From Rhizodiscina lignyota (lineage: Eukaryota; Ascomycota; Dothideomycetes; Aulographales; Rhizodiscinaceae): 64,000 nt of DNA. The stretch's first letter is position 1. Each line of letters opens with the position of its first letter. Under the pieces are notes generated by a model that was not told the DNA's origin, did not search any database, and saw only the letters and a list, made by a program, of their open reading frames with translations. Location of the stretch: the NCBI GenBank assembly GCA_010015805.1, contig ML978129.1, forward strand, positions 558,001 to 622,000, written 5' to 3'. Below are positions 46,404 through 58,769 of the stretch, one piece after another. Position numbers and translations under genes: made by a program.

Positions 46404-47575
46404 GACTTGCGTGAATTGACGACAGCTCTCCGACATGGATCCAAGGCCCATGAGTCCAACCAGAATGGTGGATTCGAAGTCAACCTCTGCCAGAGCAAAC
46501 GAGTGGTTCGATCTTTGTGTAGCTATGCATGGGATCTGTGGGTTATCGCGATGGAAAACCAAGACTCAAGAGCTCCAACAATGGCCTCTTGGTGGACTAT
46601 CATCTGTCTCACCATCATTAGTGCTAGGGCTGAATCATGGCGATACTGAACGTTCGCTAGCTTGCGAATAAAGACATTTGAGACCTCTCACAGTCGTGGT
46701 TCGCGAGCCGTTGGATTTAGGTTCCTTACCCGGCCGGAGCCTCCAATGACGCGGTGAGAGTGACAGCAACGACCATCACTACCACAACAGGCGCAGAAAA
46801 TTTGAGCGAATTAGACTTCTGGGTCTTGGCTGGGACAACCACATTTCCCAGCCACGCGTCCTGTCGTACCTGTCAACCCCACCTTACCGTGGCTCGTGCC
46901 ACCTGGAAATTAAAGTTATGCGGAGGCAACGGACTCGACTCCTGTTGAGGCTCAGATGATAGTCTAAACGTGTGAGCATTGCAAAGAAGGTCTGGAATAG
47001 GCCTCTTTTTCACAATGTAGAAGCAGAGAGTTCCCCGATGTGCCAGCTATGCAGGAGCAAAATGAGGTCTTTCAGCCCTAAGGGCCATTTCTCTATATGC
47101 GCCAATCAACGCTTGCTCTACCTCTATTCTTCTTCGATACCAATATGCTTTGTCTCCTCAACCCCATCAAGTCCCCCGGTCAGCCAAGTCCAGCCCAATT
47201 TCGAGCACGACTGACTGTCCAGAAATACGGACGAGTCGCAATGACTTCTCCCTTTCATCGCATTCATCGGACTTCGGAAATGATCCGAGCCTTGGCTGGT
47301 ACTTGAGGAGTATAATACTATTCTGATTCAGAGATGGGAAAGGCCATCGGCTCCTTCCGGCGAATCACGGCTGCTGAATGGTCTTGAAGGCAAGATCCTT
47401 CGCTCCCGGTTGTTGATCGTTCGGAAAGTCAAAAAGCGGTCCGCATCTTGAACAGTGGACGGCGTACCGAATAGTACACCACCCCCCTGATGAGATGAGT
47501 CTTGCCTTGTCGAGATCCAAGGAGCGGGCCAGCCGTATGTCCGGGCCTTACAACAAACCGGTTTCTGCCAATGAT
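46404..47575. other. Convergent intergenic region
   Basis: 1.2 kb between the stops of two convergent genes. Only short frames (up to 80 codons) with no domain; longer than needed for two 3' ends. No repeat recognised. Confidence 0.5.
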
Positions 47576-48521
47576 CTATTTCGTGACATACTTCGACTCG
47601 AAAATTTTTGATGGATCGAACTCTTCCTGAAACACCTCATATTCTGTCGATCCGGCCCTCCCATTACCAGGCTGATTTGTCTGGATCGCGAACACGACGT
47701 TCGCGAAGACCCCACTGAACTCCTCCTCGTGGAAGAGGAGCTGCTTCCACATCCTCGCCACCTCCCTAGGTGGGTTGCGGAAGATGTGGCCAACGCCGAA
47801 GGCGCCAAGGACAACCGAGGCGTGCTCGTACATGGCGGTGATGCGGAGCACAGTTCGCATCTTCTCGAGCATGAGCTCTCGCTCCTGAGAGAATGAGTAG
47901 CGCTTGCCACTCTCGTCGAGCTTGGGGCGCCGCACCGGGGCGACAGATATCACAGGGAGAGACTTCCAGTCTGTTTGGTTCCAGGCCTGATAGTGATCTG
48001 GGCCATCGCGGAAGATAACTGTCGCATCTCAGCAACTAGAGACACAGTGGATAGAGTAGAGTCTTACCAACATGCGGCGAGTAGATGCCTCCGCGTTGAG
48101 GCAGCGGATATTGTGAGCTTTCTGAGGCATTGAAGATGTATTTGGTAGACAGAAGAGCGTGGATGAGATTGCTGCGCCGGCAGAAGCATTCTTCAGGTGC
48201 AAGCAGGCCGGATTCCCAATCACCTCCCGGCCGCTTCTCGTTTGCCATATTCACGACTGGAATTTTTGGCGGCTGGGTTAACGCATTGTTTTGTTGCGTG
48301 TATGTGGACCAATCCAGCGCAACGTCAACGGGGTCGCCATCGATGATTGCTACTCGAAGACGGTGTTGCGATCTTTTGGAACTTTCGACTGGGTAATAAC
48401 TGGAATCTGGGATCTGAACTGAGGTTGGCGATTCGTCGGGCATGTACTGAGCAATGTGCGGTATATAAATTCTTTTCGCCTCGGATGCGATATCAGACGG
48501 CTTCGGTTTCGCTGGAGGCAT
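47576..48521 (-). CDS. Microbial-type PARG-like protein (TIGR02452 / DUF2263 family)
   Basis: Predicted ADP-ribose-binding macrodomain-like protein, possibly a poly(ADP-ribose) glycohydrolase. Exons in transcript order are 48068-48521 and 47576-48018, giving 298 residues. The N-terminal helical part leads to the signature VVNMANEKRPGGDWESG (about 89-105) followed by PEECFCRRSNL. This is the fungal form of the PARG loop: GGD and PEE stand where the bacterial family has GGG and QEE. Further conserved pieces are GIYSPHVVIFRDG, SVAPVRRP and the macrodomain-like VVLGAFGVGHIFRNPP. The two glutamates expected for catalysis (110, 111) are present. Activity is inferred from family membership only. An ATG two codons upstream (48527) is an equal start. 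Confidence 0.85.
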
Positions 48522-50137
48522 CCTCATAAACAATAATACGACAGGGAAAAGCTCGCGGATTGATGAAGCAGGATAGTAGCAACATAGGATTTTCGATGAT
48601 GTGCGTGGAAATAAGCAATTAAGATGAAGAATCGGGAACTCCCAAGCGCAGAAGAGGTAAAGCAAGAAATGATGCCCTGGTGCCGAGGAAAGGATTTGAA
48701 ATTATACCTCAAAGAGCCGTACTGCATCAGTGACGCAGCCCTTGATAGGCATGGCCAAAGTTAGCAGCCGTGACGAGCTTTTTAACCTTTGTTTCTTTTG
48801 TGCCCACATCCACATTGCCATTTCAGTGACATCGTCTTGCCGCCACCATCTCACACTTCGCGATACGTGTCCAATAGGCTCACGAAGCTGCAGAGTGGAG
48901 CGAAGGCAGCTACGACAGCTTAGAAGGAAATGCGGGAGGCATGGAACTAAGCAGATGAGAAGCTCTCACAGTGGCTGGAGAAGTGGCCGCCTCTGCGGAA
49001 CAAGGTGCCGTCGGGGAGCATGGTGCCCACCGGTGGGGTCTTGCATGGGGCGCCAGACGTATTTGCAGCGAAGGCTAGCATTTCAGATCCAAGCTAAATG
49101 GCGATCCAGATGATGCATGGGAGAGGAACCCAGGTTGACCAGATCGGTGGGAGCGCCTTCTCCGTGGCCTGCATGAGATTCGCTGCCGACTGGGCCCGTA
49201 GCACATGCCACCCTTGTGCAATCAAGGTTACAGATGGCGGCGAGGAGAAGGGTTTGATGAGGGCAAAGTCGACGGAGTCTCTCGCGCGACGTGACACATA
49301 TCTTGGGTTGTCGGACTGCAGAATCTTGTGTCACTATGCATGCGTGATCTGTGTAGGCACTCGCAGCTCCGATATTCTTCGGAGCGTCGAAGTCACCTGC
49401 CAGAACAGCTCTGATGCCGGAACGAGGCCGCGTCCACTTGCAGCGGGAAAAGAAAGAAATTGAGGACTCCAGCATGCACGGAGGTACAAAGACAGCTAAG
49501 CGATCGCCACAGGCTGAAGGCTAAGAGGGTGTTATCTCCACCCGCTTCTGCAAGTTCGGCCACGGCGAAGTGGGATTGGATCAGACCTCGTTGGTGTAGG
49601 AAATCAATGGTAGAGTTGCTTGCTCGAGAAGGGCCGAACAAGCGATATTTCGCCTGTGTGACGCGTGACGTGCTTGCATAGCTTCGGTCAAATGTCCTCG
49701 GGGCGCCTCTTTCATTGATTTGTGCAGAATTGCTGTAAGAGAGGCTGCGGTCTTTGGCGATGGAGGGTGGAGCATTACAGCGTGGTGTAAGACCTGCTTC
49801 GTAGCGGACGGCCAGCTTCGAAAGAGCCTTTAACCTTTCGCAGGGGATCGCTTTTCCTGTTGTAGTTTGAGCGGAACTGGCTCGACTCCGAAGGAGCAAA
49901 AGCCCGTCAGGCTTGCTCTATGCTTGACAGCTCGCAGCGGGAGACTGACAGGTTTCTATTTGTCCTGGCATTGCGGCAGAAGTAGATTGTGGGATGGGCC
50001 GTACAGCTGGGAGAGAAGCCGATGGTTCGGCACGCGCTAGCGCCGAATCTAGATGGATGATCGGCGTCGCAATGGAGCACCAACTCTCTTACCCGTCAAA
50101 GAAAAATCGCCATCTCCCTCCTCCTCACGCCTGTGAA
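48522..50137. other. Intergenic region with a possible small minus-strand gene
   Basis: 1.6 kb between divergent genes. Apart from the 168-codon frame described separately (49393-49899), only short frames are present. Confidence 0.4.
49393..49899 (-). CDS. Questionable open frame, 168 codons
   Basis: The frame begins with a basic, Ser/Ala-rich stretch (MLLRSRASSAQTTTGKAIP) resembling a mitochondrial presequence. It includes a helical segment (NSTIDFLHQRGLIQSHFAV) that looks protein-like. No family was recognised. Overlapping minus-strand frames at 49581-49775 and 49083-49475 compete with it, so splicing may differ or the frame may be chance. It is divergent from the AsnRS gene. Confidence 0.3.
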   Translation of the reverse strand: MLLRSRASSAQTTTGKAIPCERLKALSKLAVRYEAGLTPRCNAPPSIAKDRSLSYSNSAQINERGAPRTFDRSYASTSRVTQAKYRLFGPSRASNSTIDFLHQRGLIQSHFAVAELAEAGGDNTLLAFSLWRSLSCLCTSVHAGVLNFFLFPLQVDAASFRHQSCSGR

Positions 50138-51919
50138 ATGCGACTATGGGGGCCGAGCCAACTTGGTCCAAGCATCCATCACTTCAACTCATCATGCCGT
50201 CGACGTTTCCTATCCAACCTAGGCGCGCCACGTACTTCGTCAGTTACCGCTCTTCTCAGCTCGGCCTCCCGTGACGCGTCCGCCTCTCAGCATGTCACTG
50301 TGAATGGCTTCGTGCGATCAGTACGGAAGCAGAAGCGCGTTGCGTTCGCAGCCCTTGGCGATGGCTCCTCCCTCGAGCCTCTTCAGGTCGTCCTGAGTCC
50401 CGAGCAAGCAGAAGGGTAGGTAGAGAGAGCACCCGCCTCCTTTCCGCACATGCTTTTCCTTCGAGGCCGTTGGCGCTGCTTTTCCTCTGCTTATTAATAT
50501 TCGATTTTACAGGTTGTCTACTGGTACAGCGGTCAGGATCTCTGGGCAATGGTCCCAATCTCCTGGCAAGAAGCAGAGTCATGAGCTGCACGCCGAAGAA
50601 GTCGCCCTACTTGGGGAACATGACGCTCAGGTAAGTAAGCCTCAGCATGGCTGTCCCATACAATATTTCAGGAGTCGATACCAATAATTATCTAGTCATA
50701 CCCACTGCAAAAAAAGTATCATACGCCCGAGTTCCTGCGGACTATTCCGCACTTGCGGCCACGAATTCCGCAGAATGCTCTACTCCTTCGCTTAAGGTCC
50801 CAGGTCATTGCTTCTCTTACCTCCTTTTTTGGCGAGCATGACTTTGTGCAGACACACCCTCCCATTATCACCTCGTCTGATTGCGAAGGGGCTGGCGAAG
50901 TGTTCACGGTTGAGAGTGCACCAGACTCCAGTGTCACTAAAGCCACGGGAGAACAGGTTCTCTTGAACGATCATTTCTTTCGAAGCCCGAAGTACCTCAC
51001 CGTGTCGTCCCAGCTGCATTTGGAGGCTCTAGCCCAATCCGTCGGCAAAGTTTGGACACTTTCGCCTACCTTCAGGGCAGAGAAGAGTGACACGCCACGG
51101 CACTTAAGCGAATTCTACATGTTAGAAGCTGAAATATGCTTCACAGACAATCTCGAGTCAGTCATGACTCTTGTAGAAAATATGCTGCGGCACACTGCTG
51201 GCGTGCTTCAAATGTCAAAAATTGGCGAAGAGATACTCGAGGCACGATCAGACGAGCATAGTAAAGAAGAGCAAGACGGCACTGCATCAGCACAAGACTT
51301 GCATACGAGGTGGTCTGGCATGGCCTCTGCGTCATGGCCCCGCCTCTCATACGAAGATGCCATCGATCTGCTGCAGAAAGCTGTTACAAGTGGCCGAAGC
51401 TTCGAATTCGAACCGAAATATGGCTCCGCACTACAAGCAGAACACGAAAAGTTCTTAGCCAGTCATGTGGGTCAAGGCAAACCCATTTTTATCACCGACT
51501 ATCCAAGAGATATCAAGGCCTTCTACATGGCTCCGTCAGATTCTGTGCAACGCCAGCGAAGCGATGGCGAAACTGTGGCTTGTTTCGATCTTCTGGTACC
51601 CGATCTGTGCGAGCTTGCCGGGGGATCTCTACGCGAACATCGTATCTCACAATTGCTGGAGGCTATGAAACGACAAGGTCTCGTGGCTCCCGATTTGGAC
51701 GGACAAAGTAAAGGCGATAGCGATCGAAGGAACTCGAATGAGACTGGAACTACTGCAGTTTCAAACCTGCAGTGGTACCTCGATCTGAGACGATATGGTA
51801 GTGTTCCACACGGGGGCTTCGGCTTGGGATTCGACCGTCTGCTGAGTTACCTTTCTGGAATTCCTAACGTTCGAGACGTGGTCACATTTCCCAGGTGGTA
51901 CGGTCGGTGTGACTGCTGA
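50138..51919 (+). CDS. SLM5: Asparaginyl-tRNA synthetase, mitochondrial (class II)
   Basis: Charges mitochondrial tRNA-Asn. Exons are 50138-50415, 50513-50630 and 50696-51919, giving 539 residues. A basic N-terminal presequence (MRLWGPSQLG to about 45, with RRRF) precedes an OB-fold anticodon-binding domain (VTVNGFVRSVRKQKRVAF). The class II catalytic core follows: motif 1 region around SQVIASLTSFF, GAGEVFTV, motif 2 SPTFRAEKSDTPRHLSEFYM, and motif 3 GGFGLGFDRLLSYLSG. The ending VVTFPRWYGRCDC is typical. The motif-2 stretch and ITDYPRDIKAFYM distinguish AsnRS from AspRS. Earlier in-frame ATGs (from 49994) exist, but this one gives the presequence directly. About 40 residues between the motifs (SDEHSKEEQDG region) look like a species-specific insertion. 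Confidence 0.9.
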
Positions 51920-53576
51920 AAAAGGCCATTGGCTATTGGCGGTCTTGATTGTGTCTCCGATCTGCCACCACTCGCAGGACAAGATCATGCGACTTGCCGA
52001 ACTGCGATCCTCTTGGTTCATTGACCCTTGTCACCATTCATCATCAAAATAGGCAAAAGCTGGATCGGACTAGTAAGCAATGAATGTATACATAAGTGTA
52101 ATATACCCATACTCAGACACCACACACACCCCTATGATATGATAGATGACTTTCAGCTGCTAAATTCAGTCTCCGATATATTTCGGGTTGAGGCTCTTCG
52201 ACTTTAAGTGGGCGTCTGCAGGTCGCCAGTGTTTCGTCAGGTTTCTCGCCACTGGATGTCATAGCACCCTGTACTACGTTTCACATATCTAGATCTCAAG
52301 CTTGGTTGGCACATCGTCCAAATCTGCATCAGAGCTCTTTGGTCGAAGTGCTCCGTGCACGCAGTAGGGAAGCGAGCCGGATGGATATAGCTCTCTGCAT
52401 GTCTTGAATCTCGACCAAATGTACCCCGAAGGTCTCTTCGTAACGAGATTCTGCAGTGTATGGCAGCGCGTGAGAGGTATCAGACTATGCATCTCTATTC
52501 TATTTGCGCAAGCAGCCCGACTGCTTCAGGTCCTACCCGCAGTCTCTATTGATGAATAGATTTGCTTCCTACTTTCTTTCCATCAGCTTGTATCTTGCCT
52601 TGAACAAAAGGCTACCGTCCGCGAGTTTTACGATCAAGTCATTGATTTGCAGCCTTTTAATGCAGTGAAAACTGTCTCTGTTTTACTATCGGGCCAGGTT
52701 AGCTCTCTGTTTGATCCGTCTCTATAGAATCACATCACTTCCATAGTTCCAACACAATCCTCAAGCAAAATGTTCGTTTTTCTCTTTCATCTATGAATCA
52801 TTCGCGTACTGCCCTCTCACTCCGGGATCGGCCGGACCAGGAAACATTCCCACCATTCCGCACCTCATCTCCGTATTCCGTACTCCGTACGTGCATTGAA
52901 CGAGGAGTCTCCGCGGCCAGGTCTTATTAGTGGCGCATTTTGTCGTACGATCTGATAAGCGATGGATCTTATCTGTACAGGCACCCAAGCTGACGACAGT
53001 CTGTCGAAGGGCCAAAGTCGCCCTCAGCCAAACCTCAAAAATTGGAGCGCGATCATCCTAGAAAATGGCATTCTTAAGCCAATTGACTTCCCTTCACGAT
53101 TGCTTCTTGCAGTCACCGCCTTCTTTCTTGCAAGGTAAGCTCGCTTGGGCTCTTCCATGGTTTGCCGCGGCTGCAAAACTGTCCGGACAAAATGCGACCA
53201 AACCGACGACGTGAAGGCATCCCAGCGGACAGCAACAATTCGCGCTGGATACAGTATATAGAAAGTAGATCCACCTGTAAAGACGTGTATAGAAGAGAAT
53301 ACATGTGAAATTTTGAATCGCAGCGCCGTAGTCTTTGAGAAATCAGGATTACCTAACGTGCTTGGCCGAGACCCTTTGCCTCAACGTCGACGTTTTTCAA
53401 GAGAGTTTACGTCTGCTCGCCCATAATTTTTTAACGCCGACTCGGCTGTACAAACGAAGCATCACCACACACGACACGACATTCGTCTCCGCCATTGTTT
53501 GCTACTCCTTAGGCACCTTTAAGACGGCACGATCCTCCCGAACCCTTCCAACCTTCCTTCAACGAAATCGCGATAC
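51920..53576. other. Intergenic region between AsnRS and mitoferrin
   Basis: 1.7 kb with only short frames (up to about 86 codons). AT-rich patches occur around 52.5-52.8 kb. The right end is the mitoferrin promoter. Nothing else was recognised. Confidence 0.5.
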
Positions 53577-54940
53577 ATGAATACCGAACAGCGTTCCATC
53601 GAAACATTTGCTTCAAGCCGGCCAAAGCGGCATATGGCCGCGCCAGCTGAGGAAGAATTTGAGTATGTGCTTCGAAAAGCGCTTTATATGAAGGAGCAAT
53701 AGCTTATAATACGTTCCAGCTATGAGTCTCTTCCTCCAAACTTCTCGCTGTCGGCGAACATGCTGGCTGGCGCGTTCGCCGGTATCGCAGTAAGCTTGCG
53801 CGCCATCAAGAAGACAACGATTCACGCCTAACGAGCTTCTAGGAGCACTCAGTAATGTATCCGATAGACTTACTGAAGGTCCGTTGAGCTCCCCATCACT
53901 CGTAGAAGTTATCACGCTCACCGCCCTGGCCTCTCACAGACAAGAATGCAAATCGTCAATCCCAACTCAACCGCGCCCATGTACACGGGCATATCAAATG
54001 CAATGGTCACAATAATGCGAGCGGAGGGCTTCCGGAATCTCTGGAGAGGAGTTTCGAGTGTCGTTATGGGTGCAGGTGCGGAGTAGTACAGTCGTCGGAC
54101 ATAGGGCACTCACACTCACATGGGGACAGGGCCTGCGCACGCGGTATACTTTGCAACATACGAGTCTGTCAAGCATGCGATGGGTGGAAATGAGGGACTG
54201 AAGCATGAGCATCATCCCTTAGCAGCTGGTGGGTGCTGAAATGCGTGATTGGAATATGGGCAAAGCTGACCGACCCCAGCCGTGAGCGGTGCCTCCGCAA
54301 CGATAGCCAGCGACGCTCTCATGAATCCCTTCGATGGTATGAATCTCTTCCTACTTGCTAAAGTATGCCGCGATTAATTTCACGCAGTCATCAAGCAGCG
54401 GATGCAGATGCAAAACTCAGCATACACGTCTATCGGCCACTGCGCACGGATGGTCCTTCGCCAAGAAGGGTTCAGCGCTTTCTACCTCTCGTACCCGACG
54501 ACGCTCTGCATGACTGTCCCCTTTACAGCGCTGCAATTTATGTCTTACGAATCCTTTTCAAAATTCATGAATCCGTCGGGCACCTACGATCCTTACACAC
54601 ATTGTTTCGCGGGCGCGGTGGCGGGCGGGCTCGCGGCTGGCATAACAACCCCGCTGGATGTCATCAAGACGCTACTGCAGACAAGGGGGACGTCGACTGA
54701 TCCGGAGATTAGGAATGCGCGAGGACTGTGGCATACAGCGTCGATATTGAAGAGAAGAGAGGGCTATGCGGGGTTCTTCAGGGGACTGAAGCCAAGGATT
54801 GTCACGACGATGCCGAGCACAGCAATTTGTTGGTGCGTGGAAACTCTCATCCCTATACTTCACGACTTTGCAACTAACATAATCCCAGGTCCGCGTACGA
54901 GCTCGCAAAGGCTTTCTTCATCGCTCGGAGCGAAGGTTAA
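53577..54940 (+). CDS. MRS4: Mitoferrin, mitochondrial iron carrier (MRS3/MRS4 type)
   Basis: Inner-membrane carrier importing ferrous iron for Fe-S and haem synthesis. Eight exons: 53577-53662, 53720-53789, 53843-53878, 53940-54075, 54130-54228, 54280-54336, 54388-54832 and 54889-54940; 326 residues. Three mitochondrial-carrier repeats carry the signatures YPIDLLKTR, NPFDVIKQR and TPLDVIKTL. The mitoferrin-type contacts MYPIDLLKTRMQ and AGPAHAVYFATYE in the first repeat fit MRS3/4. The C-terminus reads AYELAKAFF. All seven introns (48-61 nt) keep phase. A short acidic N-terminal extension precedes the first helix. Confidence 0.93.
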
Positions 54941-55644
54941 AGAAGCTCTGCGGCCTTTTTGATTTCACCTCTCCCCGACTCTGGGTCGCTTCAAGCTCGC
55001 AGTGCAGACAGTCCCCGATTGCGCCACAGGACGCTTTAAATAATGTCTGACTGCTGCAGCTGTGAGCATTCTACTGACACTCTCGCGCGTTCTGGAAAAT
55101 CTCCGGAATATGGCGCGAAAAAAAAAGCTTGGAATGGAGTCTCGATGTAGGGGCGTTTAGTGAACGCCATAAAAGCATTGGCATTGGGAGGGATGGCAAG
55201 ATTTCTGTTCTACTGCTAAGGCCATCTTGAGCGTTCTTTTGGCCTTGCGGTTTGGCTCTTTTACCTGTACATATAGTGCGCAATAGACGTGTAGAGACGA
55301 CGGAAAAATCGTCTGACTGCGAAATGTCACTACCGGGACATCGTTATTAGCTTCAAAGTATAAGTCTGATAACTCTTCCACCAAATGCAACATTGAGAAT
55401 CTTGTCAATATTGCCATTCTGTGTTTTCGCATTCTCCTTACATTCGAAGAGATGTCGTGTGCCGGCCTTCCAGCGCGGCGGGCATTCAGCTGCGACTTTC
55501 CCTACGTCACTAGGCACTTGCTTCGCCCAACCACTCACGCGTCCCTCCGCCATCGCTGGCAGTGCAAACCTCATCCTGCGCAACGCGGGCGTCCCAAACC
55601 ACCGCCAGCAGACCTGATCACGAACTCGAACCCAATGTCACATT
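54941..55644. other. Intergenic region upstream of SAP1
   Basis: 704 bases covering the mitoferrin 3' end and the SAP1 promoter. Short frames only; no element recognised. Confidence 0.5.
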
Positions 55645-58163
55645 ATGATGCGCGGCAAGCCTGCATCTTTAATGCAGAAAACCTACGACGATGCGTATCT
55701 GATCTGTTCCACAGCCATCTACTTCGAGAACCAGGTACAGCCTTACACACTCAATCGCCCCATACACTGAGCAGCAGTTGATTTAAACGTGTAACAGAAT
55801 AATGAGGCCGAGGCCTTACGATCGTGGAAGAATGCACTCGACCAGATATACTACCATAATGCCTATCGCGTCCCTGCGAACTACCGCCCGAAGTCAGAAA
55901 CCGAGAAGGCGTTGCAGGAGTCGCTGAAAGAGTTGGAGTTGCAATGCAAAGAACGCGTGGACCTTCTAGAAGCACTGAAGACCAGTCGCACTGAAGCAGA
56001 GGAGAGCAAGAAGGCTACTACATCTGGAGACGGTCCAGCCCAGTTGGACTCTCCCATGGCAGCGAGTACACAGACCAATGGACAGGGCGGCCAAGGTATA
56101 CCAGGCTGGTTAGGAGGAGGCACAGTACGACCTGTCGACTATCCACAACTTGCACGTCCGCCACCTTTGCCCCAAAGACCACTTTTGATGACCCAGAGGT
56201 CGGCTGGTGAGCCATCACGTCCTCATAGCTACCACCAGAACTCTTCTACGTCGGAGCTTGCACCGCTTAGTGCTACATCGAGTGCCGAACCTCCCCAAAA
56301 GAAGTCGCGAACACCAAGTCCGACGAAGAAGGGTGGGATGCTGAGGACCCTGAGACCGGGTGGGAGAGACAATGCGAAAGGATCTTCCTCCAGCCTGAGG
56401 CCGAATCTACGGAATAAACCACCGGCCGCTGCGAAGGCCGCTACGCAGGCATGGGGTACACCTGGATTTCAGAACTCTGCAGATAATCTTGCTGCAGCAA
56501 CCGCTCGACTATCTGTTTCGGCCGCATCGTCGTCACTCGCACCCCCACAGAGGCGTCCATCACTTGATGACAGGCGGAGGGTCTCTTCTGACAGGAACCG
56601 AATCACGGACGACAACAATCGCAGTGCGGAGAATTTATTGAGGATTCCATCATCCCAAACTGCTCACTCAAGCCTACAAGCGACAATGCCGGAAACGGTT
56701 CCAGAAGCGGAGAGCTCAAAGAAGAAGACTTATTACAAGCCAGATCCAATCTCTTACAGGAAGGAGTATCGTGTCATGGATCCTCATACAAGACGTCTGA
56801 TACCTGAGGCTCTCAATCACTCCTCAAAGAACGCCGACGAGCCGGAGAGCGGAGAGGTATCAAACCCTTCTCCCAAAGACTCTAAGCCCAAGATCAGGCG
56901 GAAAGCCGTCGGTGGTCACAAGAATACGAAACCACGGCAGATCACTCAATTATCCGATGACGAAACAAGCCCAGATCACGCTCGACCGTACCACAAGGCC
57001 TCCCGCAGAAAGCAACCAGTGGCGGAGCGTATCACATCCAATTTAACGCCGTCCGAATCTTCATCAAATGATGTTTCTGAGCCCGAATTCCCCACTGCCT
57101 CAGAGTCGAAGGAATGGCGCGCCCGCGTTGCGCGCATCATGAAGCGTCTCCCAAAGGGCGTTGACGAAGCCGCCGCAAAGCAGATCCTTAATGAGATCGT
57201 GATACATGGTGACGAGGTGCACTGGTCTGACATTGCTGGCCTCGACGCCGCCAAATCCGCGCTCAAGGAGACTGTGGTCTACCCCTTTTTGCGGCCGGAC
57301 TTGTTCATGGGCCTGCGTGAGCCAGCGAGGGGAATGCTATTATTCGGCCCGCCGGGTACGGGAAAGACGATGCTCGCCAGAGCAGTAGCCACGGAAAGTA
57401 AGAGCACTTTTTTCGCAATCAGTGCCAGTAGCTTGACGAGCAAGTATCTCGGTGAGAGTGAGAAGTTGGTGCGTGCGTTGTTCGCGCTGGCGAAAGCACT
57501 CGCACCGAGCATCATCTTCGTCGACGAGATCGATTCGCTCCTCTCATCGCGGTCAGGCTCCAGCGAACATGAGGCGACGCGCCGTATCAAGACGGAGTTT
57601 CTGATCCAGTGGTCCGATCTTGCGAGGGCGGCTGCTGGACGCGAGACGAGCGAAAAGGACAAGGAGAAGGGAGACGCTAGTAGGGTGCTTGTGTTAGCGG
57701 CGACAAATTTGCCGTGGGCGATTGACGAGGCGGCGCGGAGAAGGTTTGTCAGAAGGCAGTATATCCCGCTGCCGGAGGACCATGTGAGGGCAGTGCAGAT
57801 TCGGACGTTGTTGAGCCATCAGAAGCATAGTCTCAGTGATGGGGATATTGACGCTTTGGTGCAGCTCACTAATGGTACGCCATCTCTATTTTATCGCTCG
57901 CAATTTCTTCTACACAAAGTGGCTTTGGCTCACATTATCCAGGTTTTTCGGGATCCGATATCACGGCCCTAGCAAAAGATGCAGCGATGGGTCCGCTGCG
58001 CAGCCTTGGGGAGAAATTGCTGCACATGACCATGGATGAGATCCGCCCGATGAGTTTCGTGGACTTCGAGGCCAGCCTTGTGAGCATTCGGCCGAGCGTT
58101 AGTCGGCAGGGACTGAAGCAGTATGAAGATTGGGCACAGGAGTTTGGCGAGCGCGGTGGATAA
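55645..58163 (+). CDS. SAP1: AAA ATPase of the SAP1/YTA6 (spastin/Vps4-like) group
   Basis: Meiotic-clade AAA ATPase; fungal Sap1/Yta6 are poorly characterised. Exons are 55645-55734, 55798-57874 and 57943-58163, giving 795 residues. An N-terminal helical, MIT-like region ([35 protein letters not shown]) is followed by a long disordered Ser/Pro/Lys-rich segment (about 110-490). The single AAA module has [16 protein letters not shown], Walker A GPPGTGKT at 547-554 and Walker B IIFVDEID at 602-609. Sensor-1 [10 protein letters not shown] and the paired arginines ARRRF follow. The C-terminal Vps4-like helix reads [18 protein letters not shown]. The start at [10 protein letters not shown] is the first in-frame ATG after an upstream stop; an additional upstream exon cannot be excluded. 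Confidence 0.9.
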
Positions 58164-58769
58164 GGGCGCCGGCGTGGCATATGTCGGGCTTTGGTGCAAT
58201 TCTGACTCTTATGATGCGTAAATTGACGGCTGATGATCACGCCTGGGATTATGGAAAGGAAAGCATGGGGAATCGGGTAGCGATGTTATCATGATAATAT
58301 ATAGCGCTAGATATATCCCATTTTTGAGTTTCCGAATCTTGGAGCTGGTTATTGGTCTGAAGGGTGTAGCAACGGTACGAAGTCCTTTGGGCCAAAGAGA
58401 AGTGACTTTGAAGAGAGAAATGGGACAGTTAGATGTGACCTTATGTCTTTCAGATCGTCGTGTAACCGCATGCTTGTTCTCTAATCGCATGACTGAGCGA
58501 TCACAAGCACATGATACCTTTATGAACCTTGGCTTGAGGCTCTGGATGATACTCCGTGTAGTGCAAAGTCGAGGGCTCATTTCAGGTTGAGGCTTGGCAG
58601 TTGTGTAATAAGGGTTAGGGTTCGAGGTTTGAAGAGGGCGGAATCGCGTCAGAAAAAGCTCCGCTTTCGGCAACTACCTATCAAAAATCTATGTGGCCTT
58701 CACGCATTTCATCCCTGGATCTGTGGTCCATTACACTCACTTACTTGCGCATTCTACTCCACCGAGGGA
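58164..58769. other. Intergenic region between SAP1 and YMC1
   Basis: 606 bases with the SAP1 3' end and the YMC1 promoter. It includes a single TTAGGG-like motif (58612-58620), too short to be a telomeric tract. Nothing else recognised. Confidence 0.5.

Noticed and set aside
58612-58620. GGGTTAGGG resembling a telomere repeat
   Set aside because: Only one and a half units, internal between two genes; no tract.
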